Shown: piece after piece, positions 1 through 17,279 of the stretch | How the letters are laid out: every line of letters starts with the position of its first letter | How positions within the stretch are numbered: position 1 is the stretch's first letter | Assembly: GCA_033964015.1 (NCBI GenBank) | Contig: CM066913.1 | Location: forward strand, 12,456,953 to 12,520,952 | DNA length: 64,000 bases | DNA from: Scolanthus callimorphus | Taxonomy: Eukaryota; Cnidaria; Anthozoa; Actiniaria; Edwardsiidae | Direction: 5' to 3' | Program-made: the position numbers and the translations under genes | Notes under the pieces: model-generated | The model's database searches: none | Seen by the model: the letters and a program-made list of their open reading frames with translations, nothing else | What the model was told of the DNA's origin: nothing

Positions 1-422
1 ACACAGGCCCCGAGGTTCAGGTTATCGTTGTCGCCGTTCTTTCTCGCGAACTCGACAGAAGCACTAGGTATTGCGACTCCACTAACCACCCTGCCAATGA
101 ACTCCACATCTAGAACATCACACGTCTTGAAATTTAGATTCCAGCCCATGTTCTTGAAAGTATAAACCTTCTTATCAATGCTCACGTTAATCTGTCTTCC
201 TCGCCATATCTGCATGCTCGTCACGGGTTCTGAGAACTTTATCTTGATGGTCCAACCTCCTTGCACGGCTTTTAACATCGTAATGTGGAAGTTCATCTTG
301 AAATCGCGAGCAGCGCCAGCCGGCCAAGGCGAGCCCTTGAGCTGAGGTACAGCGGTTTCACTGGATACCCCCGCCACCAGCATTACCAGACCCAATATGG
401 TGGGTAACATGGTGTACTGCAT
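1..422 (-). CDS. First exon of a secreted CBM2-like protein, probably a GH9-type endoglucanase (partial)
   Basis: An open frame runs leftward from an ATG at 422-420 to the window edge (140 codons). Residues 1-21 form a hydrophobic signal peptide ending near VAGVSS. The rest matches the beta-sandwich pattern of a family 2 cellulose-binding module: an aromatic-rich strand (GGWTIKIKFSEPVTSMQIW), then a GWN motif and alternating hydrophobic strands. From established knowledge, animal glycosyl hydrolase family 9 cellulases of cnidarians, molluscs and chordates often carry such a module before the catalytic domain. The catalytic part would lie outside the window to the left, so the GH9 assignment is inference. 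The start is chosen because the signal peptide follows at once; no upstream in-frame coding is seen. It could instead be a stand-alone CBM protein. Confidence 0.72.
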   Translation of the reverse strand, partial: MQYTMLPTILGLVMLVAGVSSETAVPQLKGSPWPAGAARDFKMNFHITMLKAVQGGWTIKIKFSEPVTSMQIWRGRQINVSIDKKVYTFKNMGWNLNFKTCDVLDVEFIGRVVSGVAIPSASVEFARKNGDNDNLNLGAC

Positions 423-1333
423 TGATCTGAAGACCAGTAAACAGAGAGAATATTATATCATTCAATCTGGCACGGATGCCTTTTTCAAAGGAGTAGAATG
501 GCGATGAGTGTTTGCCAAGTTCGCGAAAATAGGGAGATGGCCTTACTCAGCCAAGGATATTTGACTAAATTTACTCAAAAAGGAAGGTAATTCTTTCCCC
601 CAGCATGGACCATGGGTTCTTCCATGAGACTTCCATTGGTAAGCCTAGGGCCAAACCCGCTTGCGATGAGTGTCTTGTGGCAAGACAAACACGTTGTGTT
701 TCCCTCCCTCATTGGCAGGGCATTAGTAGCATGCTCGAGATTTTTCACGTATAATCCGTTTGCGAGTGAAGCTGGACTAAAAACAGAATAATGCTTGGAA
801 TACAGCTTTGCGCGCCCACTTAATCGCAATGGTGTCTGGGTATAAGGTCTTGATCGACTGCACTGTTTGTCCTGTTTGAGTACGCGAGCTACTATTATAA
901 TGAACTACTGGAAATTGCTAGCTTTCCTAGCTTAAAACAAAGCCCTGTTTGTAGAATGTAGCAGTCAGACCAGTGATCGGTATCATCAAAATAGGATCGT
1001 TTGTTTTCTACCCATACTGCCTTTCTGTCTGGGTGCATATAGGCTTGAGCCCGGCTGACAACGTTGATTGAAATAGCTGTACAATTGCAGAGTCTGCTGG
1101 TCGCCTGCTATTCGGCTTGGTGTGTCTCATAGTAAGTATAAAGTAGTTATTTCTTCTAAGATCTAAATTTAGATCTCGCCAATATAGAACTTGTTGACTT
1201 CGTTCGTCAAAATGAAAGGAGTCAGTTTATTTGATCTGCTTAGGCTCGTAAACGTCGATCGTTTGCCGCGTCGACTGTGGTATTTTGTTATCTTGAAACT
1301 ATAATAGGAAGTCAGCCCTATCAAAAGAGAAAC

Positions 1334-1441
1334 GCTCCGGTATTGTACTTATAGTACACAGTGCGTACTATATTCATTCTAGTTTTTGCTCCGGTATTGT
1401 ACTTCTAGTACACAGTGCACATTCATTCTAGTTTTAGTTCC
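1334..1441. repeat. Tandem duplication of a ~54-bp unit
   Basis: Two adjacent copies begin gctccggtattgtactt and end cattctagttt (1334-1387 and 1388-1441). The second copy has a short internal deletion. Each unit holds the small palindrome GTACTNNTAGTAC. No function is evident. Confidence 0.75.
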
Positions 1442-3312
1442 GGTGGCTTACAATAACACAAAGGCCTGGATACACCCATGGGGTGCCTTGCGCTTTCTTT
1501 ACAACGCCGGACGGAAATCTCAAGTTAAGGTCTCGGTCAGGGAAAACGACATGAATGCGGAAAAAAAATCTCGTCGCGTCACAATTTATGCTATGATAAT
1601 CAGTTATTTATCGTTTTAAAGCTAAAAGATTGTTCCATCTAATGAAGTTGTTCATTTTAGCGAAGTTTGAATTTTTCCTATATCTTAACGTCCCCGAATT
1701 AAAAACTACCTTGTTTACTTGAGACGCTCCAGACCATTAGCGATTTGTTGCACACTTTCACACTTTGTCGGATTTTAATCTTGGAGAAATGAACTGCAAA
1801 ACGGTGTGAGCGATTTTTGATATTTTGCATATTTACGAAAATATTAGGTCGCAAAGTTGAAAGTCGCATTTTTGTCAATTTGCTGCCGCAAAATTAATCA
1901 TAATTTTTTTTTCAAGTAAAAAATAAACATTTCCTTAAACTGTTTTTTAGGTGTTGTCATCTTCTAACGACATAGAAAATTTGACGCCGATATCTTAAAT
2001 TGTGCGAGGTCAGGAGCTTCGCGAAGGTAAAAATTGGGTGTAAAGTTAATTAAATACAGAAAATGAGTGGCGGGCAATACAAAAGAATGGTCTATTGAAG
2101 CCTAGGAAAACAGTTGACGCGTCATTTGAGGTTTTAGAAATATACTTTAGGATTATTTACCCTGATTGAGACCTTTTTTTCCTATAATGAATGTTAATTT
2201 CAAACGTTTTTTTAATCCGCCTCTCGTAACTTTTATCGTTATCATTTGTGCCTTTCAAGTCGTTATGGCCTTATTAGACAGGTTCGGTTCGTTGTATAAT
2301 AATGGTCCGACTTCAAAGACAATTAGACATCATGAAGCTATTTGGATAACAAAAAGAGTGTTTATCTTGCGGAGAATAAAAAGCAATTTAACTGGCATTG
2401 GCAAGCGAGCCCAGACGCGAACATCAGCTCACTGAACAAACAATTGGTCGAAATTGGCGTCCAATACGAGAATCTTGCATGAGTAATCTAGACTGTATTG
2501 ACTTATCTCAAACAAACCTGGACAGGAACTTTTCTGAAATAACTCAAATTTATTCTTTATAATACTGCAAACGTCAACCATGGTTATGAAAAGACGAAAA
2601 CTACTATATAATTCCCCCTAAGGGCTAAACTCGAAACGTCAGACAAAAAAAACGCTTTTCTCTTATGGATCCAGAGAGCCTTTCAATAATTTTTTGTTTG
2701 GTTGTTATTGTGATTTTTCTTATGTAATGTTCCGTTATACAAGGTCTGATTCGATAGGATTTTCCGCAAACTTATAGAAAGATGATACACAAAGAACATC
2801 TTGACCCAGACTCACCCAGGTTAAAGGTGTGTTCGCCTATCCTCGGAAGACAGGTTTTTCCTGTATAAGAGTTTCGCGAAACGTAGTAATAAGAAGTAAC
2901 CTGGGTACAGAGAATGATTGTAGGCAAAATTGGCTATTCCCAAAAAGATTCAGTACTAAAATGTTCAGGAGCACACTGCACTAAATAACTTGCGAAATAA
3001 AATCTGTGTTTCCGATAAAACGAATTAAAAACAAGAAACCGAGAAATGGTCGCCAACACCACCCAACTTAGCCAAGTTTAATTATGTGATGTAGATTAAT
3101 ACTTTATACATTTTATCCCACTTACCACTTATACATAACAAATATAGCTGATTATTTCAATTTAAAGTTTAGTAATGGATGCTCTCTTTTACCTTTCTTC
3201 GTTGGAAATTGCTCTGTTCTCTTCGACTCTCTCGTGGCTTGTTCTGGTGTGGTTGGTGGTTGAGTGTGAGTGGCGTCCCGACCTTAATATACATCCCGTC
3301 CTGACGTACTCA

Positions 3313-3341
3313 TGACGTCACAAGGACAATACGTGACGTCA
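3313..3341. promoter_or_regulatory. Pair of perfect CRE palindromes (TGACGTCA)
   Basis: TGACGTCA occurs at 3313-3320 and again at 3334-3341, 21 bp apart, which is two helical turns. This is the consensus for CREB/ATF-family bZIP factors. A third related TGACGTAC lies just upstream. No transcript start can be tied to it, so regulatory use is inference. Confidence 0.35.
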
Positions 3342-4745
3342 CGAATAACACCATTTTCATTAAAGCTTGAATTGGAGCTTGTTGCTCATAAAAGGACCTG
3401 TAGAGTTCCAAAATCCGGAAAATGACCTGTTATTGTCAAACACACGTCATTCGGGGAATAGGGTACAGCATGCTGAGGCGGTGGCATTTACCTTTTTGGT
3501 TTTGCATTTATTACAATCCTGGACTGTTATTTTTACTACATAATTATAATGATTGCATAATCTCAGCTCAATATTCAACAACAAAACAACAACAACAATC
3601 TTTGTTCGTACTTTTCAATTTACATTTGATAATGTTCTCATAATTCCAGTCTAAGCACAGTTTGTAGGGAGGGAGTCCCACGTCCCATGGGCGAACCGTT
3701 TTGCACTCCAAAATCGAGCCTTTTCGGATTTTTTTCTTTTCAGACCCTTCATTTTATGTTTCTCGTAAAGGACGTGCAAAATATATTGTCTCACGTGTGT
3801 TTGAAATCATTTTAGATCGCTTCACAGACAAAGGAAATTCAACTACGAAAACAGAGAAAAGAACGAAGAGATACTGCGCACTGCCATGCCAGCCAGTAAC
3901 CGTTATACGGTGCAGGAGATTGAAAATAAATGGGTAGACAAGGACGAAACTGAAGAGAACGAAGTAATCTACAAGCAGATTATGAGACGAACAAGATAAA
4001 CAAAGAACATCTCTGGCAATAGAAGAATTAGTTTGGTTTTTGCAATTTATCAAAAGCAAAACAGAGCAGTACGATTACACTTTTATCCTTCGGTGCGTAG
4101 CAGAAAAAAACAAAGAAAGAATACTCATGGGATCGATGCCACGAGATCAGAAATGGACAACATTACACCGTCTATTTAGCTGGATTCAAAATTCGCGATC
4201 ATGCATTTTACAAGGATGTGCCCCAGGGCAATTTAAGGTGAGGGCAAAGATATCGCCACATTCTCGACCGGAAGAGGACGCCCCACAAATTGAGAACTAA
4301 GAAAGACTACAAGCAGATTAGATAAACCGATTTACGTATATACATGGTATATATGAACAAGATATAAACAAAGACATCTGACAATAGAAGAATTAGTTTG
4401 GTCTTTGTGCCTTTAGCAGAGTTGGATAACAATTGTTTTATGTTTGCCGCGGGGTCAAACCATATGAAGCATATTGAAGCATTCGATCTTAGGTATATAG
4501 ATATACGTATACTCTTCATTTTATATGCGTAGTAGAAATTGCTACAGATTCACACATATGAAATATGAAATATTTAATCTTGTAATCCTCTCTACGGTTT
4601 CCTCGCTACCAAAAACTGCTCGATTATGAGGTTTCCGTTTTTGGTCTGTTGATCATGACATGGGCCCGGTATCAGCTAGCTATTTACCCCGCCTAGAAGC
4701 TCAGGTAAATCTTTTTTAAGCACACGGTTAAAATTCATCAGCTAT

Positions 4746-4855
4746 ATGAGCGCTGGCAACTGAAAAGGGAGACATCACTTCGAGGTCAAATAACCCCCAT
4801 TTCGCTATTCTTCCCAGTCGCCTGTGAAACGCCCTTTTCAGTTGCGCGCGCTCAT
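4746..4855. mobile_element. 110-bp hairpin MITE, copy 1
   Basis: The ends are inverted repeats: ATGAGCGCTGGCAACTGAAA at the left and TTTCAGTTGCGCGCGCTCAT at the right. A near-identical second copy lies at 5217-5327, showing it is a dispersed element and not a chance palindrome. Confidence 0.8.
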
Positions 4856-5216
4856 TCTCATCAATCGCATCTCCTTTCTGTCCTTTCCCAAAGCTGTTCT
4901 GCTTGCAATAGTGGCACGCAAGCCCGTACTGAGGCTTATATGTCGTCATTCAATGCTTTGAGTGGAGTTGCGCGAAATGAGAAGAGTCGTATTTCTAGCC
5001 CTTATTTCCCGCTTCTTATTCTAGTCAATTTCAGGGTACGAAGTCGCTCTGGAATAGCATCGCATGGACTGACTGGGGAGCCTTAGTTCGTTCGGCGCGC
5101 TCTTTGCCAAGAATCAGGCGTGGTACGGTTTACCAAGGCCTCTTATACCAAGCCTCTTAAGCGCAGAGTCATGACATCGCGTAAGTAGGCTGTCAGAGGG
5201 AAGACGAGAATGCAAC

Positions 5217-5327
5217 ATGAGCGCTGGCAACTGAAAAGGGAGACATCACTTCGAGGTCAAAATAACCCCCATTTCGCTATTCTTCCCAGTCGCCTGTGAA
5301 ACGCCCTTTTCAGTTGCGCGCACTCAT
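5217..5327. mobile_element. 111-bp hairpin MITE, copy 2
   Basis: Nearly identical to 4746-4855 in the same orientation, with the same inverted ends and a one-base insertion in the centre (GGTCAAAATAACC versus GGTCAAATAACC). The two copies are about 360 bp apart with unrelated flanks, so this is two insertions, not a segmental duplication. Confidence 0.8.
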
Positions 5328-5718
5328 ATATATAATTTACAATGTTAATATAGATATAAATAACTAGCTCCTATTTTACCTAAATAATAATTAATATGAG
5401 AAATAAAAGCTGCTTTCCATGAATGCCGTGCCTTACATCAAATCCTTAGTTAGATTTTTGAATTGTACAAGGGCCTGTGCCTGCCACATATGAGCAGGGA
5501 GACTGCCACATATGAGCAGGGAGACTGTTCCATGTAACAGCCCCACTGTAACTGAAGCTTTTTTTTGTAAAATGCAGTCCTTGGTAGGGGGACATTTAGT
5601 TTTTCTGAAACGTCCTTTAGATCATACCTACACACATGGTTTTGAAAACAGCGCACCCGGACAGCGCACTAAATAGTCAGGGCAAGACTCGCCCCATGTA
5701 AGGGCACCCAGAGCACTA

Positions 5719-5798
5719 CTGGATGCCGGATGCCTAACCCCTGGATGCCGGATGCCTAACCCCTGGATGCCGGATGCTAGGTCCCCTGGATGCCGGAT
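5719..5798. repeat. Degenerate satellite of paired GGATGCC heptamers, left part
   Basis: CTGGATGCCGGATGCC recurs with short variable linkers (taacccc, taggtcc). The same satellite resumes at 7358-7500. Two transposons (5799-6731 and 6732-7346) sit between the parts, so the array was split by insertion. Confidence 0.75.
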
Positions 5799-6731
5799 TT
5801 AACCCTATTCAGACTGGGGGGGGGGGGGCTTTTCGAGCCCCCCCTCCAGTAAAATCCTGATTACTCTAAAACCACTGCAGCTATGATGGTGAAACTTCGT
5901 GACTTTTCCTAAAATTTATCTGGGGACATTTTGGTGTCAATGACATGTCAGTGTCAACGACCCAGTTTCCATGGCAACCACTTTTTGACATGCAAGTTTT
6001 GCAAAACTCGAAAAAACGTGAATTTTTCATATTTCAAGCTTAATGTTGGACACATTGCCCAATTTATGACTATCGGAGCTTGTACTCCTTAGTAATTTAT
6101 GTACAGGCTAATTAATTTTTGACACAAAATCTTTGGGGGGGAGGGGTAGGGGGATTTTGTTCATTTTAACATATGGTCTAAAACTAGCTCTGGGATTCAC
6201 AAATTTCCTTTTAATTCAACTTTTTCAATGTCAAACACTTCTTTGATGAGTATTTTGTACATTTTGACCATTTTTTTTCTCATTGAGTATTGATCTGAAG
6301 AGTCAAATGGAAATTAAATGAAATCCAAGATGGCGGATCCAAGATGGCGGATCCAAGATGGCGGACAATATTTTCAAAAGTCGTCATTATGACGCAAGTT
6401 TAATAAAATTTATGTGGTAATGTCACAAATTATTACATTTACATTATCTTGATGTTAATTAGTTGGCTTTTAGAGTATTATCTACCAAGTTTTTGGAAGT
6501 TAATTAAAATTACTTAAAAATTGATAAAACATTGAGAATGACGTCATTGTGACGTCACATTTTGCTCCCACGTGACAAAAATAGGTGTGGTGATTTGTCT
6601 AAGGCTCATGGTCATTGTGTGAAAGTTTGATGATCATAGCCCCAGTGGTTCCAGAGATATAGAGGGGGGGCCGAATTAGCCCCCCCCCCAGTCACAGATG
6701 GTAAAAAAAAGCCCAGTCTGGATAGGGTTAA
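5799..6731. mobile_element. TTAA-flanked non-autonomous DNA transposon, copy 1 (piggyBac-like ends)
   Basis: The element is bounded by TTAA at 5799-5802 and 6728-6731. Its ends are inverted repeats: CCCTATTCAGACTGGG at the left and CCCAGTCTGGATAGGG at the right. TTAA duplication with CCC/GGG ends is typical of piggyBac elements; Kolobok elements also duplicate TTAA. No ORF of transposase size is present, so it depends on another copy. A ~98% similar copy lies at 8000-8929. Inside are three consecutive CAAGATGGCGG motifs. Confidence 0.85.
6326..6364 (+). promoter_or_regulatory. Three tandem YY1-like motifs (CAAGATGGCGG)
   Basis: CAAGATGGCGG is repeated three times with GAT linkers. It matches the well-known YY1 consensus core AANATGGCGGC. 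The same triple is conserved in the second transposon copy at 8524-8562. Binding is inference. Confidence 0.4.
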
Positions 6732-7346
6732 GGGAGTGTCATTATTTAGCGGGGGGGAGGGCTACTATTTTTTTAAGCAAGGCTCCCAAAAAAATTGAAC
6801 CCTCCCCGGCCTTGAACATAACAAAAAATGTGACCCTCCCCCAGTTGTAGGTAAAAACAATTAGGACCCTTCCCCGTCCCCTATTTGACCTAGTAGAAGA
6901 CATTTTACATAAAGATGGGGCATAATTTACTTTCGTTGCGCGCGAAGCGCGCCCAAATTTTCATAAATGCATTTTATCAAGCCTAACGGGTAAATGAACA
7001 TTATGTTATTCGTGTATAGTCAAACAAAGCCTTTCAGCAGCCCAGGAAATACGCTACCTCAACTACATCGGTTAGATGAAAGCGTCTATTGATGAGCCTG
7101 TAGGTTCTTCATGCGCGCACTGCGCGCCTCAAATGACGAAAAATTGTGACTGCATAGTGAACTGCGCGGCAGGCCATCACTGCAAGGTATTTTTGGGAGA
7201 ATTTATGTTTTACTCGTCAAGATACACTTGTTCTTATAAACGGCGCGAGGGTTTTGAAATTTTTATTATGCATTGAAGTTGAGTAGAAAAATGCAAATGA
7301 TAGAGGAGTTGCTGGACCCTCCCCCCGCTAAATAATGACACGTCCC
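6732..7346. mobile_element. 615-bp PIF/Harbinger-like non-autonomous element
   Basis: Ends are GGGAGTGTCATTATTTAGC (left) and GCTAAATAATGACACGTCCC (right), inverted with one indel. TAA lies on both sides (6729-6731 and 7347-7349), a 3-bp duplication of the TWA type used by PIF/Harbinger elements. It sits exactly in the right TTAA of the neighbouring element. No transposase is visible; the short ORF at 7076-7276 is not convincing. Confidence 0.72.
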
Positions 7347-7357
7347 TAACGCATTCG

Positions 7358-7500
7358 GTGGATGCCGGATGCCGCTTGAGGCTGAATGCCGGATGCCGCT
7401 TGGTCTGGATGCTGGATGCCTTATCGTTTAATGCAGCTGGATGCCCAGTCGATGGATGCCGGATGCCAAGCCAAAAAAATCGCGGATGCCGGATGCCGGG
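7358..7500. repeat. Degenerate satellite of paired GGATGCC heptamers, right part
   Basis: Continuation of the 5719-5798 satellite: repeated GGATGCCGGATGCC with variable linkers (gcttgaggctga, gcttggtct). No coding sense is seen across it. Confidence 0.75.
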
Positions 7501-7999
7501 GCGACAAGACCCTGGCGACTAAATGCCATTATGGCACGTTCTTTTCTCTGTTGGATTCGAGATTTGCCCTCCCAAGCTTCTCAAAAATGATATTTTGGCG
7601 TCAAACGCTATCGTGGCGCGAGGTATAGATTTTAGCAACAATTAGAGGGTAATATGCCCTAGTGGTTTTTTCTCCTTCTCGTTTCTATGTGTCAAATAGT
7701 CGACTCGGCGATTGTGTAAGCCTTGTTAACTATATCTAACTCTAGAAAACTCGAACTCGTACAAAAGGCCTGGAAAAGTGCTTGAAAGTATACTGGACAT
7801 TTTATGTCGAAAAACTGTGAGAACCCCGTAATACTAGAGCACCAATAAGAAAAATAAAGTATAGTGTATTGTAATGTAATGTATTGAGCCTTATTTCCTT
7901 TGTAGCTTGGACACTTGAACAGATTTTGAAAAAGTGGTCAAACTTTGGAAGCGCCTTCCCAGACACTACAGTGCAAAAACCCAGAAAACCACCACTCCC

Positions 8000-8929
8000 T
8001 TAACCCTATCCAGACTGGGGGGGGGGCTTTTCGAGCCCCCCCTCCAGTAAAATCCTGATTACTCTAAAACCACTGCAGCTATGATGGTGAAACTTCGTGA
8101 CTTTTCCTAAAATTTATCTGGGGACATTTTGGTGTCAATGACATGTCAGTGTCAACGACCCAGTTTCCATGGCAACCACATTTTGACATGCATGTTTTGC
8201 AAAACTCGAAAAAACGTGAATTTTTCATATTTCAAGCTTAATGTTGGACAGATTGCCCAATTTATGACTATCGGAGCTTGTACTCCTTAGTAATTTATGT
8301 ACAGGCTAATTAATTTTTGTCACAAAATCTTTGGGGGGGGAGGGGTAGGGGGATTTTGTTCATTTTAACATATGGTCTAAAACTAGCTCTGGGATTCACA
8401 AGTTTCCTTTTAATTCAACTTTTTGAATGTCAAACACTTCTTTGATGAGTATTTTGTACATTTTGACCATTTTTTTCTCATTGAGTATTTATCTGAAGAG
8501 TCAAATGGAAATTAAATGAAATCCAAGATGGCGGATCCAAGATGGCGGATCCAAGATGGCGGACAATATTTTCAAAAGTCGTCATTATGACACAAGTTTA
8601 ATAAAATTTATGTGTTAATGTCACAAATTATTACATTTACATTATCTTGATGTTAATTAGTTGGCTTTTAGAGTATTATCTACCAAGTTTTTGGAAGTTA
8701 ATTAAAATTACTTAAAAATTGATAAAACATTGAGAATGACGTCATTGTGACGTCACATTTTGCTCCCACGTGACAAAAATAGGTGTGGTGATTTGTCTAA
8801 GGCTCATGGTCATTGTGTGAAAGTTTGATGATCATAGCCCCAGTGGTTCCAGAGATATAGAGGGGGGGCCGAATTAGCCCCCCCCCCAGTCACAGATGGT
8901 CAAAAAAAGCCCAGTCTGGATAGGGTTAA
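8000..8929. mobile_element. TTAA-flanked non-autonomous DNA transposon, copy 2
   Basis: Direct-orientation copy of 5799-6731 with TTAA at 8000-8003 and 8926-8929. The left end here is CCCTATCCAGACTGGG, a perfect match to the inverted right end. It differs from copy 1 by scattered point changes and homopolymer lengths. High identity suggests recent activity of the family. Confidence 0.87.
8524..8562 (+). promoter_or_regulatory. Three tandem YY1-like motifs, second copy
   Basis: Same CAAGATGGCGG triple as at 6326-6364, inside the second TTAA element. Confidence 0.4.
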
Positions 8930-9081
8930 TTCACATCGAAAGCCCCTCAGACGACTGGGATGGGATGGCTTCAGCAGCGGGACGTCTGGTGTTGAGCGAG
9001 CGCCAGATTGAAGCTGTGTGTATAAGTAACCAAAAGTCGTGAACACCTCTGTAGCCTGTAGTTTTGTATATTCTGTATTAA

Positions 9082-9916
9082 TGTATCAGTCAATTCCAGC
9101 GACGACCATGCCCCCCCCGGGCAACCCCTGGGATTTTGGTCATTTCTAAAATTAAAAGTAAAAATTCCCCACCCCGGGGGCTGGAAAAGTGCAAAATACC
9201 CCACGGCGGGGAAGACAAAATTGGACAAATGCCCCTCCCCCGGGACCAGAAAAAGACAAAGATTCCATCGACACTGCGTAAAGCTTCACTACAAAATATT
9301 CCCGCTCAGAACTTCAACTCCATTTAATTCTGTCCGAGCAGTTATAATTCGTTTTTAAACTATACTTTTAGATTTCTCCTCTCTGAAAACGAGACAAAAT
9401 ATAAGTAAACAGTGAAACAAATCCGTCAGTCTCAAGTCGTAATTAATATTCTTCTTCTACTGCAATATTGCAATATAGTAGTGACACACAACAAACGTCT
9501 CCACTAATTTCTCTCGGCCATTCGCAGTTGTAGCCATTTGGCTACAAACTCCATTCATTTGTCGTCCCCGGCATCGCTCAATCTCAAAACTAGAGTGGTG
9601 TATACGGGCCATGCTCGGCATTTTATTTTGTGTGATGTTATTTTCTGTAACTTGGACATTGTAACGCCAATTGTTAGTTATAACTGGTCAGGGAAGTGAA
9701 CTGGTCTACTGGTGTTGTAGTTCCGCAAAACTCAACGCACTAAAAGATTGTGAAAGAGAACCAAAATTCCCCACCTCCCCTCCCCTGGAGAAAAACAATT
9801 CCCGACCCCGGGGCCAGCAAAATTTTCCAAATTCCCCACCCTAGGGAACCCAGTGGTGTGCAAATGCCCCACGGTGTCCCGGGGGGGCATGGTCGTCGCT
9901 GGAATTGACTGATACA
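9082..9916. mobile_element. 835-bp inverted-repeat element with TAA duplication
   Basis: The ends are TGTATCAGTCAATTCCAGCG (left) and its exact inverse complement at the right; the inverted match continues for about 35 bp through a C-rich block. TAA is present on both sides (9079-9081, 9917-9919). Subterminal regions repeat phrases such as ttccccaccc in opposite orientation, making a loose palindrome. No transposase is seen. Confidence 0.72.
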
Positions 9917-10194
9917 TAAACCTGATACTTTTAACAAAACAGTAAGGTTTTTATTCTAATTATTAGCCAAATTTTCAAGCAAGCAACTTTTGAGAACTTT
10001 TCCCGGCCGACCCTTTCTTCTGATTTACTCGAGCAACTTCTTTTTTTTTTTTAAGCAATTTATTTTTCGGAATTGTGCAATTTTTTGAGTACGTAACTTT
10101 TTGCAAAATTATGAGCAACTTCGGGACAGCCCTACTGGCTCGCATTCGAGTCATTTTAAGTCACCGTTTATTATTATTATCTTTTTTTAAAATT

Positions 10195-10196
<2 letters not shown>

Positions 10197-10225
<29 letters not shown>
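10197..10225. repeat. C29 homopolymer
   Basis: An uninterrupted run of 29 cytosines. It lies 318 bp upstream of the ARF start codon. Length is likely to be unstable and assembly-dependent. Confidence 0.9.
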
Positions 10226-10230
<5 letters not shown>

Positions 10231-10542
10231 AGCCGTTCAACCGCGATTTTCCGTAACTCTCACGGGGTTCCTGTTGTTAAAAACGCGAGCGGTCCCAGTG
10301 CTAGAATTTCCTGTTGCGCATGTGCAAAGGAACTCTTGACGTGGCTTACGAGTCTTTGGAATTCCACGTCCCTAAAATTGTGTCAAACTTCGCTAAAAAA
10401 AACCTAAAAACTAACCTTAATTAACCCAGTCAGCCCAAAATAGTTGCTGGGCCATTTGATTTTGCTATTAACAATCCTTTTCTTACAATATTGTACGAAA
10501 CTTTGGCGGTGTGCGGCGAATTATCTAAACCAGTAATTCAAC

Positions 10543-15523
<4,981 letters not shown>

Positions 15524-16364
15524 CAATGTAAAAAAAATGTGTTTAACACCAGACTTCTGGTAAACAGACTTTTAAAGAGATGTAAGTCTCCAAGCAAGAC
15601 TTGCTAAGAACTTATGGAGCCCGGGTGTGGTAAATAGAAGCACCTTATATTCCTGGAAAGTCTTGTAATGCTCATGTAATATACTTAGTTGGATACAGAG
15701 GGTCTGTACTTAAAAGCAGGTAGTCATCTCTCCATAATCATGTGTTTCTTGTGCTTGTTCTTTTTGTACATTGTAGTTGTGTGTGCAGTACCTACTGACA
15801 GCCAAGTCACAGGCTGGATCTAAGGCTTAGTCCCCTTCTTTTCTGGGCAAAATATTTTTGGCTTTGCTGTTCTCAATCAGATTATTGCCTATTGTTTCAC
15901 TTAATGCAGTCGCCTCCTGTTGCAACATTTGTCTGGTTTTTGTTGAGAGGGAAGTGGGAGGAAAATAAATTGATGTTTTGAAAAACGATTTAGCTGTATC
16001 GTCACCCCATTTTTGTTGCATGTCAGGCACCATTTGTACTAGTCAATCCCCTTATCAAAGACTGTTGTTATCACCAGATGTCATGTGATTTGCAGCCCAT
16101 TAGGATATCAAAAACAATTCTCTAAAAGAAGTCAGTAAGATTAGGAAAAGGTAGAAAAATATTTTTTACAATGTGTTAATCACATTTTAGTATTTGCATT
16201 TCAGTATAAAAGCTTAAATAAGATTTTTATCCCTTATGGAATGAATGTCAAATGTGGTGAAATAAAGCGCGGCTATGATATACTTGTTTGTGGTTGTGTA
16301 CTACTGAGAAGCACTAGCCTCGTCCCAAGACGTCTTCTTACCCTGTTATAATATACCTTTAAGC

Positions 16365-16480
16365 CTGGTTTCCATATAGTCTTATCTGTCGCATCAGTCG
16401 ACCGTGAAACAATGGAATTTGAACTTATTCTTTTGTTTCACGGTCGACTGATGAGACAGATAAGACTATATGGAAACCAG
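16365..16480. mobile_element. 116-bp hairpin MITE, copy 1
   Basis: CTGGTTTCCATATAGTCTTA at the left is answered by its inverted complement at the right; nearly the whole element folds on itself around a short loop. An equal-length copy is at 30427-30542. Confidence 0.85.
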
Positions 16481-17279
16481 CATTTAGGGTCGGTCTACGT
16501 TGGAGAGGTGTCCACGGAAAAAAGTCATGTCGGGTCGCAATTGCAGCTAAAAAGCTAACATTGGTTTTGGATGTACAAAAGTGAAATTTGTTGCCGAACT
16601 CAAGATTTGGGGCCGCAAACAAGAGAGCAGTGTGTTTGCTATAAGAGCTCTAGGAGTTTTGTAAGAGTTCTAGTACTAACACGACCGCTCTAAACTGAAC
16701 TATAAGTGATAGTTAATAAGATATGGCAAATATGAGCGGTCGGACGCGAATATTTTAACTGACTTATCATATTCTATCTTCTGTACTTATATTAAATTGC
16801 AATGCAAATGAAAGAATTTCCGGATGCACAAAAAACGCCAATCATTTTGTAGCAAGCATGCGGACATGGGATTCCCACATGGAACTAGCCGGACTAAAAC
16901 AACAAATAGTCTCTCAGGCAGGTGAAGACTTTTTCAGGAATTGCTCTAGAGAGAAGACCATACTTCACTAAAATGGTCCCCTACAGCCAAAAAATGTAAA
17001 ATGTATGCACTGGCATTATCATTCATTATCAGTCCTCTGAGTCATGTGACTGGCAATAATTAATGGGACTACTTACAACATCCCCCTTTATAGTTACACT
17101 ATGAATTAAACAATAAAATAACAGGTTAACTGAAACAAGTATTAAAAAATAAACTATCTGGTAAACTAAAATGAATGTGGCATAATTGTATATCGCAAAT
17201 ATCCATATGCGGTTTACAGATGTGGATGTCTGATCCCTAAGATGCGGACTGCAATTTTTTTATGCATGCAGTTTACAAT

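Larger units (their letters stand above)
423..4745. other. Intergenic stretch without a recognised gene
   Basis: I find no convincing coding region on either strand. Short ORFs, for example near 575-829 and 2166-2435, lack homology, splice context or composition support. The stretch contains a 54-bp tandem duplication at 1334-1441, a pair of CRE palindromes at 3313-3341, and a degenerate direct duplication (3957-4043 versus 4295-4413, both with the phrase caatagaagaattagtttgg). Confidence 0.5.

Noticed and set aside
3754..4059. 101-codon minus-strand ORF with hydrophobic stretches
   Set aside because: Overlaps a degenerate duplicated non-coding segment; no splice or family support.
10075..10407. 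110-codon ORF across the C29 run
   Set aside because: Polyproline from a homopolymer, no start context and no homology.
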